From the NCBI GenBank assembly GCA_019843655.1, contig JACDQD010000011.1, forward strand, positions 12,752,604 to 12,816,603: a DNA stretch of 64,000 bases, in the 5' to 3' direction. The notes below the pieces were generated by a model. The model was not told the origin of the DNA. It saw only the letters and a program-made list of their open reading frames with translations, and did no database searches. Origin of the DNA: Lethocerus indicus (taxonomy: Eukaryota > Arthropoda > Insecta > Hemiptera > Belostomatidae). This document shows, piece after piece, positions 12,291 through 33,067 of the stretch. Position numbers and translations under genes: made by a program. The first letter of the stretch is position 1, and the number at the start of each line of letters is the position of its first letter.

Positions 12291-13512
12291 TAACTGCATT
12301 TTAGTCAATTCCTTTTATTAAAACCACCATCATTTTTACGGACATTTGGTTTTTTTCTTGCTACAGACAAAAATTCTGTTTGAATGTTATATTTACAAAT
12401 ACATAGCAAATAATGCAGCCGGCTGATTAGGCAAACCCGCATGACCGCGCCTCTAATTGTACATCCAATGATAGCGAGAGGATAAAGCTCTTCCATTTAT
12501 GTTTTCACAAGTCTATAAACATTCTATCATTAAGTGAAGAACTCTCCAGGCTTAATACGACGGGATTTTGTAATATAAAATAATTTTGAGCACTGAAATA
12601 AAGAGGGAAAGGTAAACTGACTCACTACATGAAGGCGTACACACACTTCGACTGCCCCAAACCCGGTACTCTAAATAATGACTCTTGTAGGCCGATTACG
12701 TTTTTACGACGTGCGAACATGATGAACGCCTATCGACAATTAATTCCGGGCGGCGTTATGTGTGTATATATAAAAAATACGTTGTTACCCCGGCTCGGGG
12801 CAGGATCCGGGTATTTAAAATGAGAGGAGGTGGAAAAAAAAGTGAAACCCGCAAGAAAGAGGGGCGGGCAAAGTGTATTAGATAAAAAAGAGAGAGAGAG
12901 AGAGAAAGGGAGGCCGAGACGCAATTAAGAGGCTTCAAATTAATATGAATGGAGAAGAGTGGACTGGGGAAGAGGGAGAGAGGGAGAGGGAGCGGAAGGG
13001 GTGAGGGGTGGGGGCGTGGGCAGTTGAAAAAATTACATTAGGGTTTCCAATTAGTCGAATCGCTCTGATTTACTGGCAATAATTATGAATCCCCTCTACG
13101 CCCTCGGGGCTCTCCAGGAATAACTCCTCTTCTTTACCGTCGGACATTTAATAACGGATCGGAGGGCGGTCTGCCTCGACCAGATGGCGGAATTTTCCGC
13201 CCTGTCCCCCCCGGGCTAAATTTTCGCCCGTTTCGCGACTTTCCCGGCAAGTTTGTTCGGGAGTTTAGAGAGAGGGGTGGGGGCGTTGTCGAATAATCCG
13301 GGGCGGAGGGTCAATTGTTAGACCCGATAGGTCTGGATTTAAGTTTCACTATACTCGATATTATGGAACATTATCATTATTACAGTAATTCCAGTGATTA
13401 GCACTGATCCACCATTAAAAAAGTTTTTATACCTCTTAATTTTGTGTTTTTCAAACTCAAAAGGCGACTCTATATTGGCCCCACTACGCGTTACTTAACA
13501 ACAGGAAGCTGA
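12291..13512. other. Non-coding stretch with GA and G-rich tracts
   Basis: (AG)8 lies at 12889-12904 and a purine-rich run at about 12949-13020. The 15-mer GAGGGGTGGGGGCGT occurs near 13004 and again near 13271. Open frames at 12730-12938 come from the GA run. No gene is supported. Confidence 0.55.
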
Positions 13513-13554
13513 CAGTGAGAGTGCAGTGAGGATGCCCAAAAAATATCCAAAGTT
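13513..13554 (+). repeat. Fold-back repeat family, loop-only fragment
   Basis: Matches only the central loop of the fold-back family (AGTGAGAGTG, CAGTGAGGATGCCCAAA, CAAAGT). It shares GTGCAGTGAGGATGCCCAAA with the 4.5-kb copy. Neither inverted arm is present on either side. Confidence 0.5.
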
Positions 13555-14905
13555 GATAAACATCAAAACTTTTTTTATCTAATGCACTTTAGCTTCTCTT
13601 GCTCTGCGTTAATAAATACAGTATTAAGAGGTACAATAGTAGTACATTCGAAAACAAATGACAATAAATTTTCGCAGTCCATTAATCTTCGCTGAAATCC
13701 GTACGTTTCTGTGACATTAAAGTCGAGAGAGGGCGAGGGGACGGGGGGAAGGGGAGCTGTGACCCATACCGCCCAATTAGCCGGCGTCCCGGCCCCTCTC
13801 CTTTCAATATTCATACCGAGTCGTCGAATCCCTGTAATTACCGCTTTCCGCTTTCAACGACGCAGCGTCGGGACCGGCAGCGGCCGCAACGGGCCCGCTC
13901 AAATTACAGCCGGCGTATCGTTTTTCAGTTTTGCATAAACGAAGGAGGAGGGCGCTGCGTAAAATTTAATTTTCGGGAAATTGATTAATTAATGGCCCGC
14001 AGAAGAATTTGGGGGCGGATGGGAAGAGGGAATAGGAGGAGGGGGTCCGGGAGTTTGACTAATAGCCGTCAATTTTGCCGGGCCGGAAGGGGAAGGCTGT
14101 AAGGGGAAGGGGAATGGGAGGGGGGTGTACACACGGTAAAATAAGAATCCGGCGAACGCCCATTTATCTTTTTTCAAGATATTCCCCGGGCACCGAAAAT
14201 TATGCCCCGAAAAGGCCGAATGAAATCCGGAATTATACAGGACGCGCCGGCCCGAAGTGCTGAAAGGCCTCTTTTTATTTATTGATTTTTTTTTCCTCCA
14301 ATTTTATGATTTAATACGCAATATGTCTGTATTAGCGAAACGTCTCCAGTATTTCGGTCTGGACCCCGACTAAATATCCCACGAGCTGAAAGACAGGGTT
14401 CAGTTTTGATTAATCCAATAAAATATAGTTGCTACACATAACCGGCTGGGAAATACACAAAAAATGTGGTAACATCAATGAAATGCTATACCCAGAATGT
14501 CTGGTCATAGATGACTGGAACACGAAACCAAATGAGATCGTATTTTGGTGAAAACGCCGATCTATCGTAAGAACAAATAGTACAAATAGAAATTTTTATT
14601 AATTATATATCCGGTCTAACGTGCTCCAGGAATCGACAGTGCTTCGTAAAAATAAAAGAAAATAGAGATATCGAAAACACGGGAGAGTGCCAATTCATTT
14701 TCAGAATCGTAAAAGCCAATTCAAAACGGTAAAAGCCGACGAAAATATACGGCAAGTAAATATTGTGGGAGAGGGAAAGGCCATTCGTAATCGGGGAGCG
14801 TCTTTCGGGCCCCGCTGAAAGTCCCAACAAGAAACCATTCACGTCTCCGCTGTTGCTCAATTTGATAAATAAATCCTGGCCAACGGGAAAAAGGTTGGTG
14901 CGGGC

Positions 14906-14937
<32 letters not shown>

Positions 14938-16818
14938 AGAGAGAAAGAGAGATAGAAGGTGGGGGAGAGGAGGGGGTTAGGAAGATGAAAGGGACAGTAA
15001 ATCTCAACTGTTTACGCCCCCCAATATCTGGCCGCTATTTCGCTTTGTGAACTCAGAGAGGAAAACGCCTACCCCTCAACGCCGACAAACCCTTAATCGT
15101 AAATCGGTCCCTTGATATATATCGGAACACGAGAGAGAGAGCCGCTGAGAAAAGACCGGCAGTTTGGACCTCAAAACAGCCACTAATTATACTCCCCAAA
15201 ATAAGACGAATCGGGTTATAACAATGGCCCCGAGTTGTTACACCGCGGTTGGGCCTACCGCGGAGTAATGCCCCGAGAGGAAAGCTGCGTTTCAAATAGC
15301 GATCAAATAAATATTCGATTAAGGACTGAGGCTGGGAAAGAGCCAAACGAATGGGCGGATGCCGCGATGGCACAGTGACAACACATAAATTGGATAAAGT
15401 GCACTTTTAAATACTCTATACATTTCGGTTTATTTAATATAATACATTGTTCTTATTTACTTGACTTACAGCTAAGATTTGCGGGGGCTAAGGTTCTTTA
15501 GGTTTAGAAAGAGTGTAATGGAGTTGGGCTCTTAAAACCCGAGGTGCATCAGTGCGATAAGTTTTAAAAACGTCTCCAAATCAGCGTTTTATATTATTCA
15601 AAATCCATTATCTCTATTACAGGACATGACGGCCGTACTATTATTATAGAATATTCCCGCGACGAGCAGGAATTATTTCAGTTCAAACCTTAATTTTTAA
15701 GACCCGTGAGACACGCTCAATCAACAGAGTGTAAGGCTTCGAAATTTCTCACATTTTTCATTTCGGGGACTGTGGACTCGATGAGGCGCGGCAACATATA
15801 TACAGGAAGGTGGACGGGAGCACACTTGAAATTTATATCGGTCTTCAGCACGAAAAAACGGGGCAGGACTCAGAGAAGATTCAGTAAAAATTAAAGCACA
15901 GGCCGGGGAATGCATCTTCGAGAGGGAGAAGAGTCGACCTATAAAACGACCGTAAAAAACGAATTATTATTCTCTTCATCTCACCCCTCTCTTTCACCGA
16001 GTGGGAAGCGCATTTTTACGAGTCTTGAAACGCGCTCAATAATATAAATACGACAACGCTAGTCCGCCAGCGGTCCGCCCCGTAATGTCAAAATCAAAAT
16101 GTCCATTCGAATAAAATACAGCCCTTCGGGGGCCTCGGGTTCTGTCCCGCCTCGCCGCATTTGTCGGCCTTTAACAAATATGACGTCTATATTAGCGGCA
16201 CGATAGCATCTGGCTTTCGCCTGGAATATCCCGGAATGTGTTTTGCACGGGACCGCCTCCGAAGTGAGTTAACGACTTGTCTCAGAAGTCCAAACAGCAT
16301 TCCTCGGCTGAGCTCTGTAACCGTGCCGACAGGATGCTTCTGAGCCGGCCGCTATGCGTACCGTCCAACTGCGGACCTAAAAGAGGAATACCGGTGTCCA
16401 ACAGAGTAGGACCGAACACCAAGTTCATACAGGGGGGATTTCACCGCAATTAATAATCTAATCAAAAAAATATAATAATTCTTTTATTTCAAAAGTACAA
16501 TTGGGAGTCTTGTATATAACCAGCAAGTAGCCGGAAAGTACTACTAATAGCTTTTTTCTGTTTCCCGTATTTTCGCAACCGGGTCTCACGGACCCACTTA
16601 TTTGAAATTCTCAAATAAACGACCCGTTTAAAAAATTTCCAACAAAACCCTGTTACAAGTAATGCAATTGAACGGAAAAGAGACGAGGAAAATATGATTT
16701 GGGCAGAGATTCGTCCAGTACTACAGTTTAGTTTTATGATCCAGTAGATGCGGACAAAATTAGGGTTCTCTCTCTCTCTCTGTTAGGCGTCGCGAACATC
16801 CTCAGGAAGGGAGGAAAA
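13555..16818. other. Non-coding stretch with GC-rich patch and microsatellites
   Basis: A CpG- and G-rich patch spans about 13700-14270. A TG array followed by GA runs sits at 14906-14952. A CT run, (TC)7, lies at 16767-16781. Open frames around 14603-15050 cross the TG/GA array on both strands and are not convincing. No RNA gene was seen. Confidence 0.55.
14906..14952. repeat. (TG)n(GA)n compound microsatellite
   Basis: About 14 TG units at 14906-14934 run into GAGAGAGAAAGAGAGA. The alternating purine-pyrimidine part is of the type that can adopt Z-DNA; function is unknown. Confidence 0.95.
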
Positions 16819-16970
16819 GTGTGACGAACCACCGACGAAGTGGCCCCAAGATGAAGAGGAATTAAATTAGTTCCGAAGTAGATTAGTTAGTAGTAGATTA
16901 ATTATTCTTATCGATATTAAAATATACGAAATTTCAATGTTTACAGGTTTAACCTAAAGGTAGAATTAGA
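16819..16970 (+). repeat. Diverged dispersed repeat, copy 2
   Basis: Partner of 12128-12290, with the same order of short conserved blocks and the same spacing class. It starts just after a CT run. The family is not recognised. Confidence 0.4.
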
Positions 16971-19900
16971 TCCAATACCGCCGCGGACTCAGATATTCTC
17001 GGCTAATTGATTACCGATAAGCAGCAGACCGGTAAGTGGCCGGCTAAGTTGCTTACTCCCGACGATGACGCATGTCCCCCAAGTGCCGTCTCAATTAAAA
17101 CCGCTAACGATCCACCGGCTCTAAAAGAAAAAAAATCCCCGACGGGAGTTATTCGATATCTGCCGCTCGCCCTTCACAGCGCGCGCACCACATTATAGTG
17201 GCTATAATAATTATCCGAGCGAGAGTTGTAAAACTTGAAAATTCCTGTCGGCTGTATTTGGCCGGAGATATTTTTATTGGCGGCGTTATTACCGTCTGGA
17301 ATCGTTACCGGGGGGGGGAGGACTTTTCCCTTCCCCTTTTTATTCCGCACGGCCGTAAAAGCCCGCCTTAATACGTCCGCCTACCGATTTTAATGAATTT
17401 ACCTTCGATTTTATAAACCCCCGCCCCCGCCACACTTTTACCCGCTCACGATTTTATCGCCGGTTTTATGATTTACGCGCGCACACGAGCTTTCGTCGTC
17501 TCGCGTTTCGTCTTATATATATATTTTATTAACCGGTATTAAAAAAAAATAAAATAAAATATCAACCAAGTATGTCTTGTTTCACGCCTCCGTAGCGCAT
17601 ACTTCGAGAGATTAACGGACACAGAACGTGTCTGCGCCCCGGCTAATGAATTGAACTTCTCATTTTCATTCCGACGAATCGATTTATGGCAGGTTTGCGA
17701 CGGAAAAATAGTTCAAACTTTTGAAGTAAATTCATCCCCTGCATTTGTTCTTCACTGACCAGAACTCCGTATACAGACGCATACATTCTTACACAATATA
17801 GAAAAACACATGAAGTACTATAAATGATTCTTAACCCTAATTCCCGCTGAAATAATAGTGGCTCAACTTTTCGCCCTCCCACTGGGAAAATTCGGCTACA
17901 CTGCTTTACTTTCAAGAAAAAATTCTTTTTCGATTCTGCCGCCTACTCCAGGCGGACATAGGGGAATATAAAACTTCTAACCCGAATTCAAGACCATTAA
18001 GCTGCAAGTGAAAAACAAAATTCTGGGGAAGGGAAAGTTCTAACAATCAGTACCAAGTTTTAACTTCACTTAAGTCTTTCGGGCCTCCCCCTCCCCCCCG
18101 AAGCAAAACAAAAAATACTTTTCCGAACTTCGTTCATCCCTCAGTCCGGCCGATTTAAGCCACTTAGGAATTTTATGAAATTCGTCCGAAGAAGAGGAAT
18201 CCCTTTAAATTGTTGTGGAAGAAGCGCGCGCGTGTTTTGCATGGTGGGGGGGGGCGGCTGGGACAGTGCCCCATAAATTTTTTAGCGGATAAGACGAGGG
18301 CGCGGGTTCCCTCCTTCCAGCGGGTACCTCTTCCATATTTATGGGGCCGTGAATTTTCAAACGGCAGCCAACACACCGAGTGTCGTCGTTATTAGGCATT
18401 AGACCCTCTCCTACCGGTACACCTCTCTCCGCCACCCGCCCAATTCCATTTTTAATATTTATTTCTTTTCCCTTTTTTTTTCTTTAGTGGACCCTAATTC
18501 CGGATTAAGAATAGTAGAAGTTAGACAACTCTTGAAGCTACTTTAAAAATTAAAAGTTAAGCTAAAATAAGTTAGGATAACTAGCGGAGTTGAAAAATCA
18601 ATGAGCGGAGGAAGGAGAACTTAAGTATCAATTAAAAAATATCCCAGCCAAGTTGAATTTGACTACACCATTATTTTCACTAAATATGTATGGAATTTTA
18701 TTAAATAAAATTTCGTCGAAATAAACGAAGTAAATAAAGTACTATTACTACGATATTCGCGAGTAATGGATTTCTGCTATGACCCAGAGAAAGGAGTAGC
18801 TATGACAGGCGAGAGTAATGTTCCAAAGGCTGGAACGAAAATCTGATAAAATGATGAAATACACGAGTTGCGAGTGATGAAAGTGAGAAATGGATCGCCG
18901 GGATAGAAGTAATCCCACCGACCACGGTCGGCCCATCCATAGACAGCCATAATTGCCACTGGAAACAAAGCCCGGCAGGTCTTAAACCTACAGTAATAAC
19001 TGTTATTGGAAGTCTTGCTGGATATCAACTAGTGCTTCTGGGGAATTTGAAGTTTCCGAGGACACGAAGTGATGAAACGACACTTGGATGGCACAGCCTG
19101 AGTATATTTGAGAAACGCCAGGTATTTACAAAAGCCAGAATGACAAACTGTAATAAACTGGTATACGGAGTTATGTGGCACTCTAATCTTACTAAATAAT
19201 AAAGTTTTTATTTTTGTTAATTCTCTCTTGAGTAAGGCGACCAATTGTATTTTTATTGACTTCCAAACCGATTTATTCCTCCGGATGGACCCTCTCAACC
19301 TCCCTTCATCTTGAGGTCCTTGTCAATCCTTCCAGGAACTGACCAAGTCCCCGTAGCCGACTAAATAATAATGAAGAAGCATGGCCGAAACATTATTCCG
19401 GCAGTTACGTGGATTATCGCGGCCGCCATACTCTCTGACGCCAATGAGATAATTTCAGTCTAAGCCCTGAGTCCTTTTATGGTTTATTCACCCCCAAAAA
19501 CCAATCGGGCGGCTCAAATCCCTCCCCATCTCGCGCCACCTCATAAATGCCAAAGGGAGGAGGGCTCATAAGTATTAGCGATATAGTAGCGCGCCAACCC
19601 CAGGTTTCGGATATTAGCTCCCGAAGGGCGGGCCCCTCCGAACACTGTACACCTTACAGTGTCTGTACAAAAGAATATATATGTACGCTCCCTCTCGAGA
19701 GGTCCTGAACGTGGGCGTTGTTAAACGACACGGTTATGGAAAGGCGGTGTAAAATCCATTAGCGATAGTTTTCAAGTTGTTCGGCCGGGGTTTTCATCTC
19801 GTCAATACTTCGTTCTGGACAGGTAATCACCATTAAATATCGTGGCAGTACAAATAGTCAAATAAAAGCCGTTAATACTGCTTTATTGAATTTTAATTTT

Positions 19901-20339
19901 ACATTTAGGTAAATAATCTTCATTTCATGCAAATATTACTTTTCCCAGTGTTCTGGTGAACTGAAATATCGCTGAAATTCGTTCACACTTTGAAATTAAT
20001 CCATTCGGGCCAGGCATCGAGTGGAATCGAACTATTAACGGGACCCGTTGGTGCTACACTTACTCAGGAGGAATTTAATTAGATTCTTCAAAATTCGGTG
20101 TCCGCGCCGATGAGGCATGAGCGGTGCCCCGCTTCAACCCGGGGCAGACAATGAAGACTAGCATGTGCAAACTGAAACAAGGGCTGGTGCAGGGGTTGGG
20201 AGGGGGGTAGAAGCAATTTACTGTGGAGGAGGTGAGGACCCATGGGGGCGGGCGGAGTCTGAATTTAATTATGGAGGCGGCGGAGGCGGTGTTACGCCGC
20301 GGCCCCTGTAATTTGTGAAAGGGTGTACACAACGTCTGC
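16971..20339. other. Non-coding stretch, no gene recognised
   Basis: A GC-rich patch spans about 17000-17480. TTTATGGC occurs at 17683-17690. An 11-bp inverted pair, GCCCCATAAAT (18268-18278) and ATTTATGGGGC (18337-18347), lies inside a GC-rich segment. The remainder alternates AT-rich and neutral DNA. Open frames at 18173-18435 occur on both strands over that segment. Confidence 0.55.
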
Positions 20340-20566
20340 GAGAGAGAGAGAGAGAGCGAGAGGGGGAGGAGAGAGAGGGAGGGAGGGAGGGAGAGGGAGC
20401 TCTCTCCGGGGGCGGCGAGGGTGGAGGCCGCGCACATGCTGCACACAATCGATATTTCATATTATGGAAACAGCGTATTTCGGCCACGTAGTGGGTGCAT
20501 GCCGCGCCCCCTCACTCTCTCTCTCTCCTCTCACACTCTCTCCCTCGCTCTCTCTCTCTCTCTCCC
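20340..20566. repeat. Inverted GA / CT tract pair
   Basis: A GA array (20340-20356) and purine-rich continuation to about 20400 face a CT-rich segment (20511-20566) with a pure 17-nt CT run at 20548-20564. About 110 bp lie between the purine-rich and pyrimidine-rich segments. The arms are complementary, so a long hairpin or triplex could form. Open frames on both strands through here are repeat artefacts. Confidence 0.85.
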
Positions 20567-25913
<5,347 letters not shown>

Positions 25914-26121
25914 GGCAAGGCAGGGATGAAGAGTGGGAGGGAGGGAGATGGAGATGCCGGGATAAATAGGAGGCGGAGAGAGACGGCGAGATAAAGGTTC
26001 GGGGGCGGCAGAGTGAGAGGATAGAGAGGGAGGGTACAAATGTCATGAATCAATCAACCCCTTCACCCGCCCCCCTCCTCGTGCCCTTAGCCTTGGCGCT
26101 GTCATTCCTGATTGAAACTGG

Positions 26122-26136
26122 CTCTCTCTCTCTCTC

Positions 26137-26174
<38 letters not shown>

Positions 26175-26182
26175 CTCCTCTC
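26122..26182. repeat. CT microsatellite with interruptions
   Basis: About 60 bp of CT with a CAC interruption near 26138-26140, opening a pyrimidine-rich segment that continues to about 26270. The plus-strand open frame of about 142 codons starting at 26112 begins in it and shows no domain. Confidence 0.95.
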
Positions 26183-26189
26183 CCGTCAC

Positions 26190-26500
26190 CCGAGTCTCGT
26201 TCTCGCCACCGTACCCCCGGCTCTTATTCTCCGCGGAGCTCTTATTCTCCCCCGCCCCGGTGACTCATTTGGCCTCTCCTCGCCGGCGGTCATATTTCTC
26301 AATCCGCTTCCCGGGTACTGCCCGCGATCAGTCATCTCGGCCGGCGCTATTACAGGCGCCCCCCCTCTCCCCTCTATCTCTCTCTCTCAGCGGGAGACCG
26401 AGCCCCAACCACCGAGCCGTATAAGCGTTGACACCCCCAATGCTGTTACTGTACTCTGTCACGTTCCGTTATGTCCTTTCCTCTCTTTTTTTTTCTTTTC
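26190..26500 (+). repeat. Diverged local duplication, copy 1
   Basis: Contains GTGACTCATTTGGCCTC (26260-26276) and TCATATTTCTCAATCC (26290-26305), both repeated exactly and in the same order at 27.9 kb. Weaker similarity continues downstream (TTACTGT, GTC, CGTT-, CTTTC). GCTCTTATTCTCC is also repeated in tandem just upstream. No coding potential is seen. Confidence 0.6.
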
Positions 26501-27859
26501 GAGAGATCCCACCAGCGGATCTCCTGACCCGGTTCGGTAGTTCATGACTGCGTGATTTATCGGTGCAGCCCCTCTGTTCCATCCGACTTTTTTTAACTCC
26601 TGAACATCGTCTCGAAACTAAAATTTCAGTCCACTTTTCTAAATCGTCCCAGGAGCGAGGCAAAATATTTTTAATTTTTTTCTAATTAGTTAAGGAGAAG
26701 CACATTATTTGAGGCATTATTATTGTATTAACCGTACGTCATATATTCGAAGACTGACCAATACTGGACCACTACTGTAGGGCAGATATGCGACCAATGT
26801 TTTTCTCGAAATATATAGGAATATTCTGCTATATTTAAATGTCCTAATTTATGCCGATTAATAAGAAATGGAATTAATTACTGACCAAATAACGCTCTGT
26901 CTACCCTCTCTAAACTAGAAAACTATATACAGGTCGACTGTACCCTCAACCCCACTCGAATATCCAATTTTCTCTAAATGAAATTGCTATAAAAGTACTA
27001 TATACAGTGCACGATATGTGATGCTTATTTAATGAAGCACGCGAGCACGAACTGACGGCCGGCGTATAAACCGTTTTGGGATAAGTTCCGACTTTTGAAA
27101 GTTGTTGTGCCGGGGCTTTGAAAAGGTCACGATTCTGCACGATTATCTCTATGACCCCGGATGATGGACGGGGCGGCGGGGGCGGCTTTTCGTTGGATTA
27201 AATGAGCGATTATACATGAGGCAACAGCGGCTTCAGAAAAATCGGTTCGGACGAACGATCGAAAAAAAAAGAAAAACCACGGTTTTTATCTAAACAACGC
27301 TTATAAAAGAGCCTGTGTGAGTGGAGCCTGGGTTGACTGCACCTCTTTGTTGCCTGCCGGCCAAGAACCAGGGTCCTTGGTGCCCGATTCATTTATAGTT
27401 CAACGAGACCGTGTTACACACAGTGGCATTCCACCCACTGTTCACCACTTCGGATACCGTCTAGGTCTGTATAAAGGGAGTCGATATTGAATCCCAGTGT
27501 GACGCAGGTGAGAGAACCCCCGGAGCAATCGAATTTTCTGCCTATTTACTTTTCCCCGCCTACCCAATCAGGATCTGTTGTCCCGGACGACGCACCGAAC
27601 TAAAAGTCTTGGCACTCGTTATTACTCAAAAAAGAGAGCGTGGCAATTAATTAAATTCCAACACTTTCTATAACACTCGGGTTTTTTATTACAATTTATT
27701 GATAATTGGTTATCTCCTCGTCAATCGAACAACAGGAAAACTACGCTGACAAAAATACTTAATAAACTCCACAAATATCAAAATATAATGTTCTTTAAAA
27801 ATATGATTTACTGGAATTTTTCTTGAATTCTAGTACTCGAGAGTAAATAGCTCACGGGA
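26501..27859. other. Non-coding stretch between duplicated copies
   Basis: Mostly neutral to AT-rich with a short G-rich patch near 27165-27190. No open frame, repeat or RNA gene is supported. Confidence 0.55.
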
Positions 27860-28110
27860 GACCGCGGCAGCTTAAAGCCCTCTTATCCCCGGCCCTCGTT
27901 CATATTTGGCGAGTGACTCATTTGGCCTCATTCCACCGAGATCGGGGAAGAGCTCATATTTCTCAATCCAGCGGAGGGGGAGCCCTCCTCCTCGCTGCGC
28001 TGAGGGCATCCCTCATCTCTAGCACGGCATCACAACTGCCGATGACGACCTCAACCCTCTTACTGTTGTCTCCGGTCCGTTTAACGCCGGTACCCTTTCT
28101 TTAATGCCGG
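27860..28110 (+). repeat. Diverged local duplication, copy 2
   Basis: Holds the two blocks shared with copy 1 at 27913-27929 and 27954-27969, separated by 24 bp rather than 13. The open frame of 63 codons through it does not correspond to a conserved frame in copy 1, which argues against a duplicated exon. Confidence 0.6.
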
Positions 28111-29197
28111 CCCGACGAAAGCTATTAATTGACATCAAATTTGCTTGTACTCAACAGTATTCATTCATCACCCCAACAGCAACTTTATCCTGATTGATCG
28201 ATCGGCCCTGCAAAATCCTCCCAGCCGACTAAGTGGCTTAATTCTCGAATTTTTTAAAACGATAATCAAATGAGAATTTTTAGTATTCCCAAGGTTTCAG
28301 AGTAATTTCGAATTACGTACTACTATGTTGTATTGAACGAATTATCTGGAGTTAGTATCCTACAAACACTACATGAAGGAATAGGTTCGGTTTTTCCACT
28401 CATTTCATTCACTACCCTAGTAAGGGTAGGAGCAGGAGTACCATTAATGTTGATTCTCCATCAAGCGTATATTCATGTTATCAAATCCCAAAATTCCACA
28501 TTTTAAGGAAATTGTTTACAATTTGAACAATTAGCCCACTATTTACGACAAGAACTGTTTCACCGTTCACACAGCAAGCGAAACAGTACGATCTCCACTC
28601 GTAAAAACATTTTTTTTTGTTAAGCCTCAGACTACCCCCAAAAGCGTAGCATGTAAAACGGTTACCAGGGCGTCAATATGCGACCAGAAATAGGGAGATA
28701 CGAAATCACATTTTCCTGTAACGCAATGTGTCGAGCGAATCGATCGCCGCCCCCCCGCCCCCTCCGCTTAAGCATCATTCTAATGCAGGGCGTCCAGCCG
28801 CCTCCCCCTCAACCCACGAAATGCAATGCGTTGTTTCCCAAACAGTAGAACACGTTTCGACTGTACGTAACATATGCAAAATGAAAGCCGTGCGTCGATC
28901 GGATTTTTGAATAAGGGTTAAACCTGTCCTATTTTACAACGCGAAACGTTGAATGGCGGCAGTACTTTATACTTTCAATCTCTCCAAGTAGAAAATCAAT
29001 CTTTAATTACCAAATTTTAGAGTATATTTCGATACTATCCAAATTAGAGATTTTTATAAGTATACATTAATCACATCACAGAAAAATTCTTTCATTATGT
29101 TGTAACTTTAGACAACGGGAACGGGAATTTCAAGTCCCGGTTGATACAAATTTCACAGCAGAACATTCCGATCTGTTACGCCCACCGAAAAAAAAAC
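28111..29197. other. Non-coding stretch, no gene recognised
   Basis: AT-rich to neutral. A frame without an early ATG stays open from 28306 to 28505 (about 66 codons), hydrophobic in its middle, and ends in TAA. I could not link it to a family and do not call it a gene. Confidence 0.5.
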
Positions 29198-31869
<2,672 letters not shown>

Positions 31870-31990
31870 GGAGGCGAGGATGATTATTCGAGACACGTAA
31901 GTCACGCACGCGCACCCGCCTAGAGAAATCCACCGCCGTGGAGCAATGAAATATTTTCAATGACCGGGGTAAAACAAAAGAAAAATTGAT
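31870..31990 (+). repeat. Diverged local duplication with 20-bp identical core, copy 1
   Basis: GATTATTCGAGACACGTAAG at 31882-31901 is identical to 33082-33101. After 44 more bases comes ATGAAATATTTT (31946-31957), also identical in copy 2. The DNA between is similar and rich in ACGC. The GTAAG(T) at the end of the core looks like a 5' splice site, but no clear open frame leads into it. Confidence 0.65.
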
Positions 31991-33067
31991 GGGGTGAAAA
32001 TGGAAAGGAGGGAGAAAAAATTATATCAAATTAATTCGGTAAAATTATTAAAGTTAACTCGTACTTCATAAATGACTATGATTCACTTCCATTGGACAAT
32101 GACCGTTGTTAGTATTACATACATTTTTTTTACAATTTTATATATTTCTGTTCTGGTTTTGTGTGTATTAACTCCACCATATATATGTTCTTTGAAAATA
32201 GAGTCTGCGATTAAATAAATAAAAATACGTCCATTATCCAGTATGTACTGATTTCCAATTAGACTTATGCCAACGTTGTCTGCTTTCAAAAGAGATCTCT
32301 GAATTTAACTGAGCCCGACACAGAAACGGAGAGAGAGAGAGAGGGATGATATTGGGAAAGTTCAAAATAATCGAATCGTTAGGTTTCAATTAAGTTCAAC
32401 AATTTCCCAGTCCAGTCCGCTGCACTTTGACAGCCGGGAAAACCATTACCGGGAATACACGACGGGACGCGTTCAACACGTATGCACAGACATGTATCAA
32501 AATACGTATCGGTAAAGGGACATAACCCGTATTTGAGGCGTGTCGAACTGAATCCGTGCAAACGGCCACTTTACACGCACAGAAGGAATGGCGCCAATAA
32601 CGTGTCTGGAGCGATGGGTCCACAATTATGAGTCCGGCCTAGATACTAATTTCGAATGACAATAATTGCAAGTGCCTTAAAAAAACTGTTAACAGGAAAG
32701 AATATTATTAAGTTGACAGCATGAATCGGGTTTATTAGGGTATTGTTTCAACTGAATGTGAATGTGTGTCTCGACGTTGCGGTACACTGGTTCGATTCCC
32801 GTTTAGTCCGAGGCTAAGTTAATGGTAAATTGGTACAATATTACGGCTTAATTGGAGGCACTAGAAATCTTTTTATTGACGACGACCGGACTGGGGAGGA
32901 CAGAAGCTTTCTTTTTTTTTAATAAAAAAAAACACAATTCCGGGCCGTTAACTCGCGCAATTGAAACAATAGCGACGCCAGTCTTCCTTCATTTGAAATC
33001 TTAATAGACTTAAAACCGTCTCTCGGAGCTGAACGGGAGATAAAAAAATTGACCTCGAGGCTCAAAA
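31991..33067. other. Non-coding stretch between duplicated copies
   Basis: Contains a GA run at 32329-32343, A/T tracts near 32910 and a tRNA-like box B, GGTTCGATTCC, at 32789-32799. That box has a mostly paired T-stem but no box A at the right distance. Open frames at 32379-32623 lie on the minus strand and lack motifs. Confidence 0.5.
32780..32815 (+). repeat. tRNA-like 3' half (box B) relic
   Basis: ACTGG-TTCGATT-CCCGT forms a T-arm with four of five pairs, and GGTTCGATTCC fits RNA polymerase III box B. The 5' half is missing, so this is at most a decayed SINE or tRNA pseudogene piece. Confidence 0.35.

Noticed and set aside
28306..28505. Hydrophobic open frame without an early ATG, considered as an exon
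   Set aside because: No acceptor or donor context could be defended and no family similarity was recognised.
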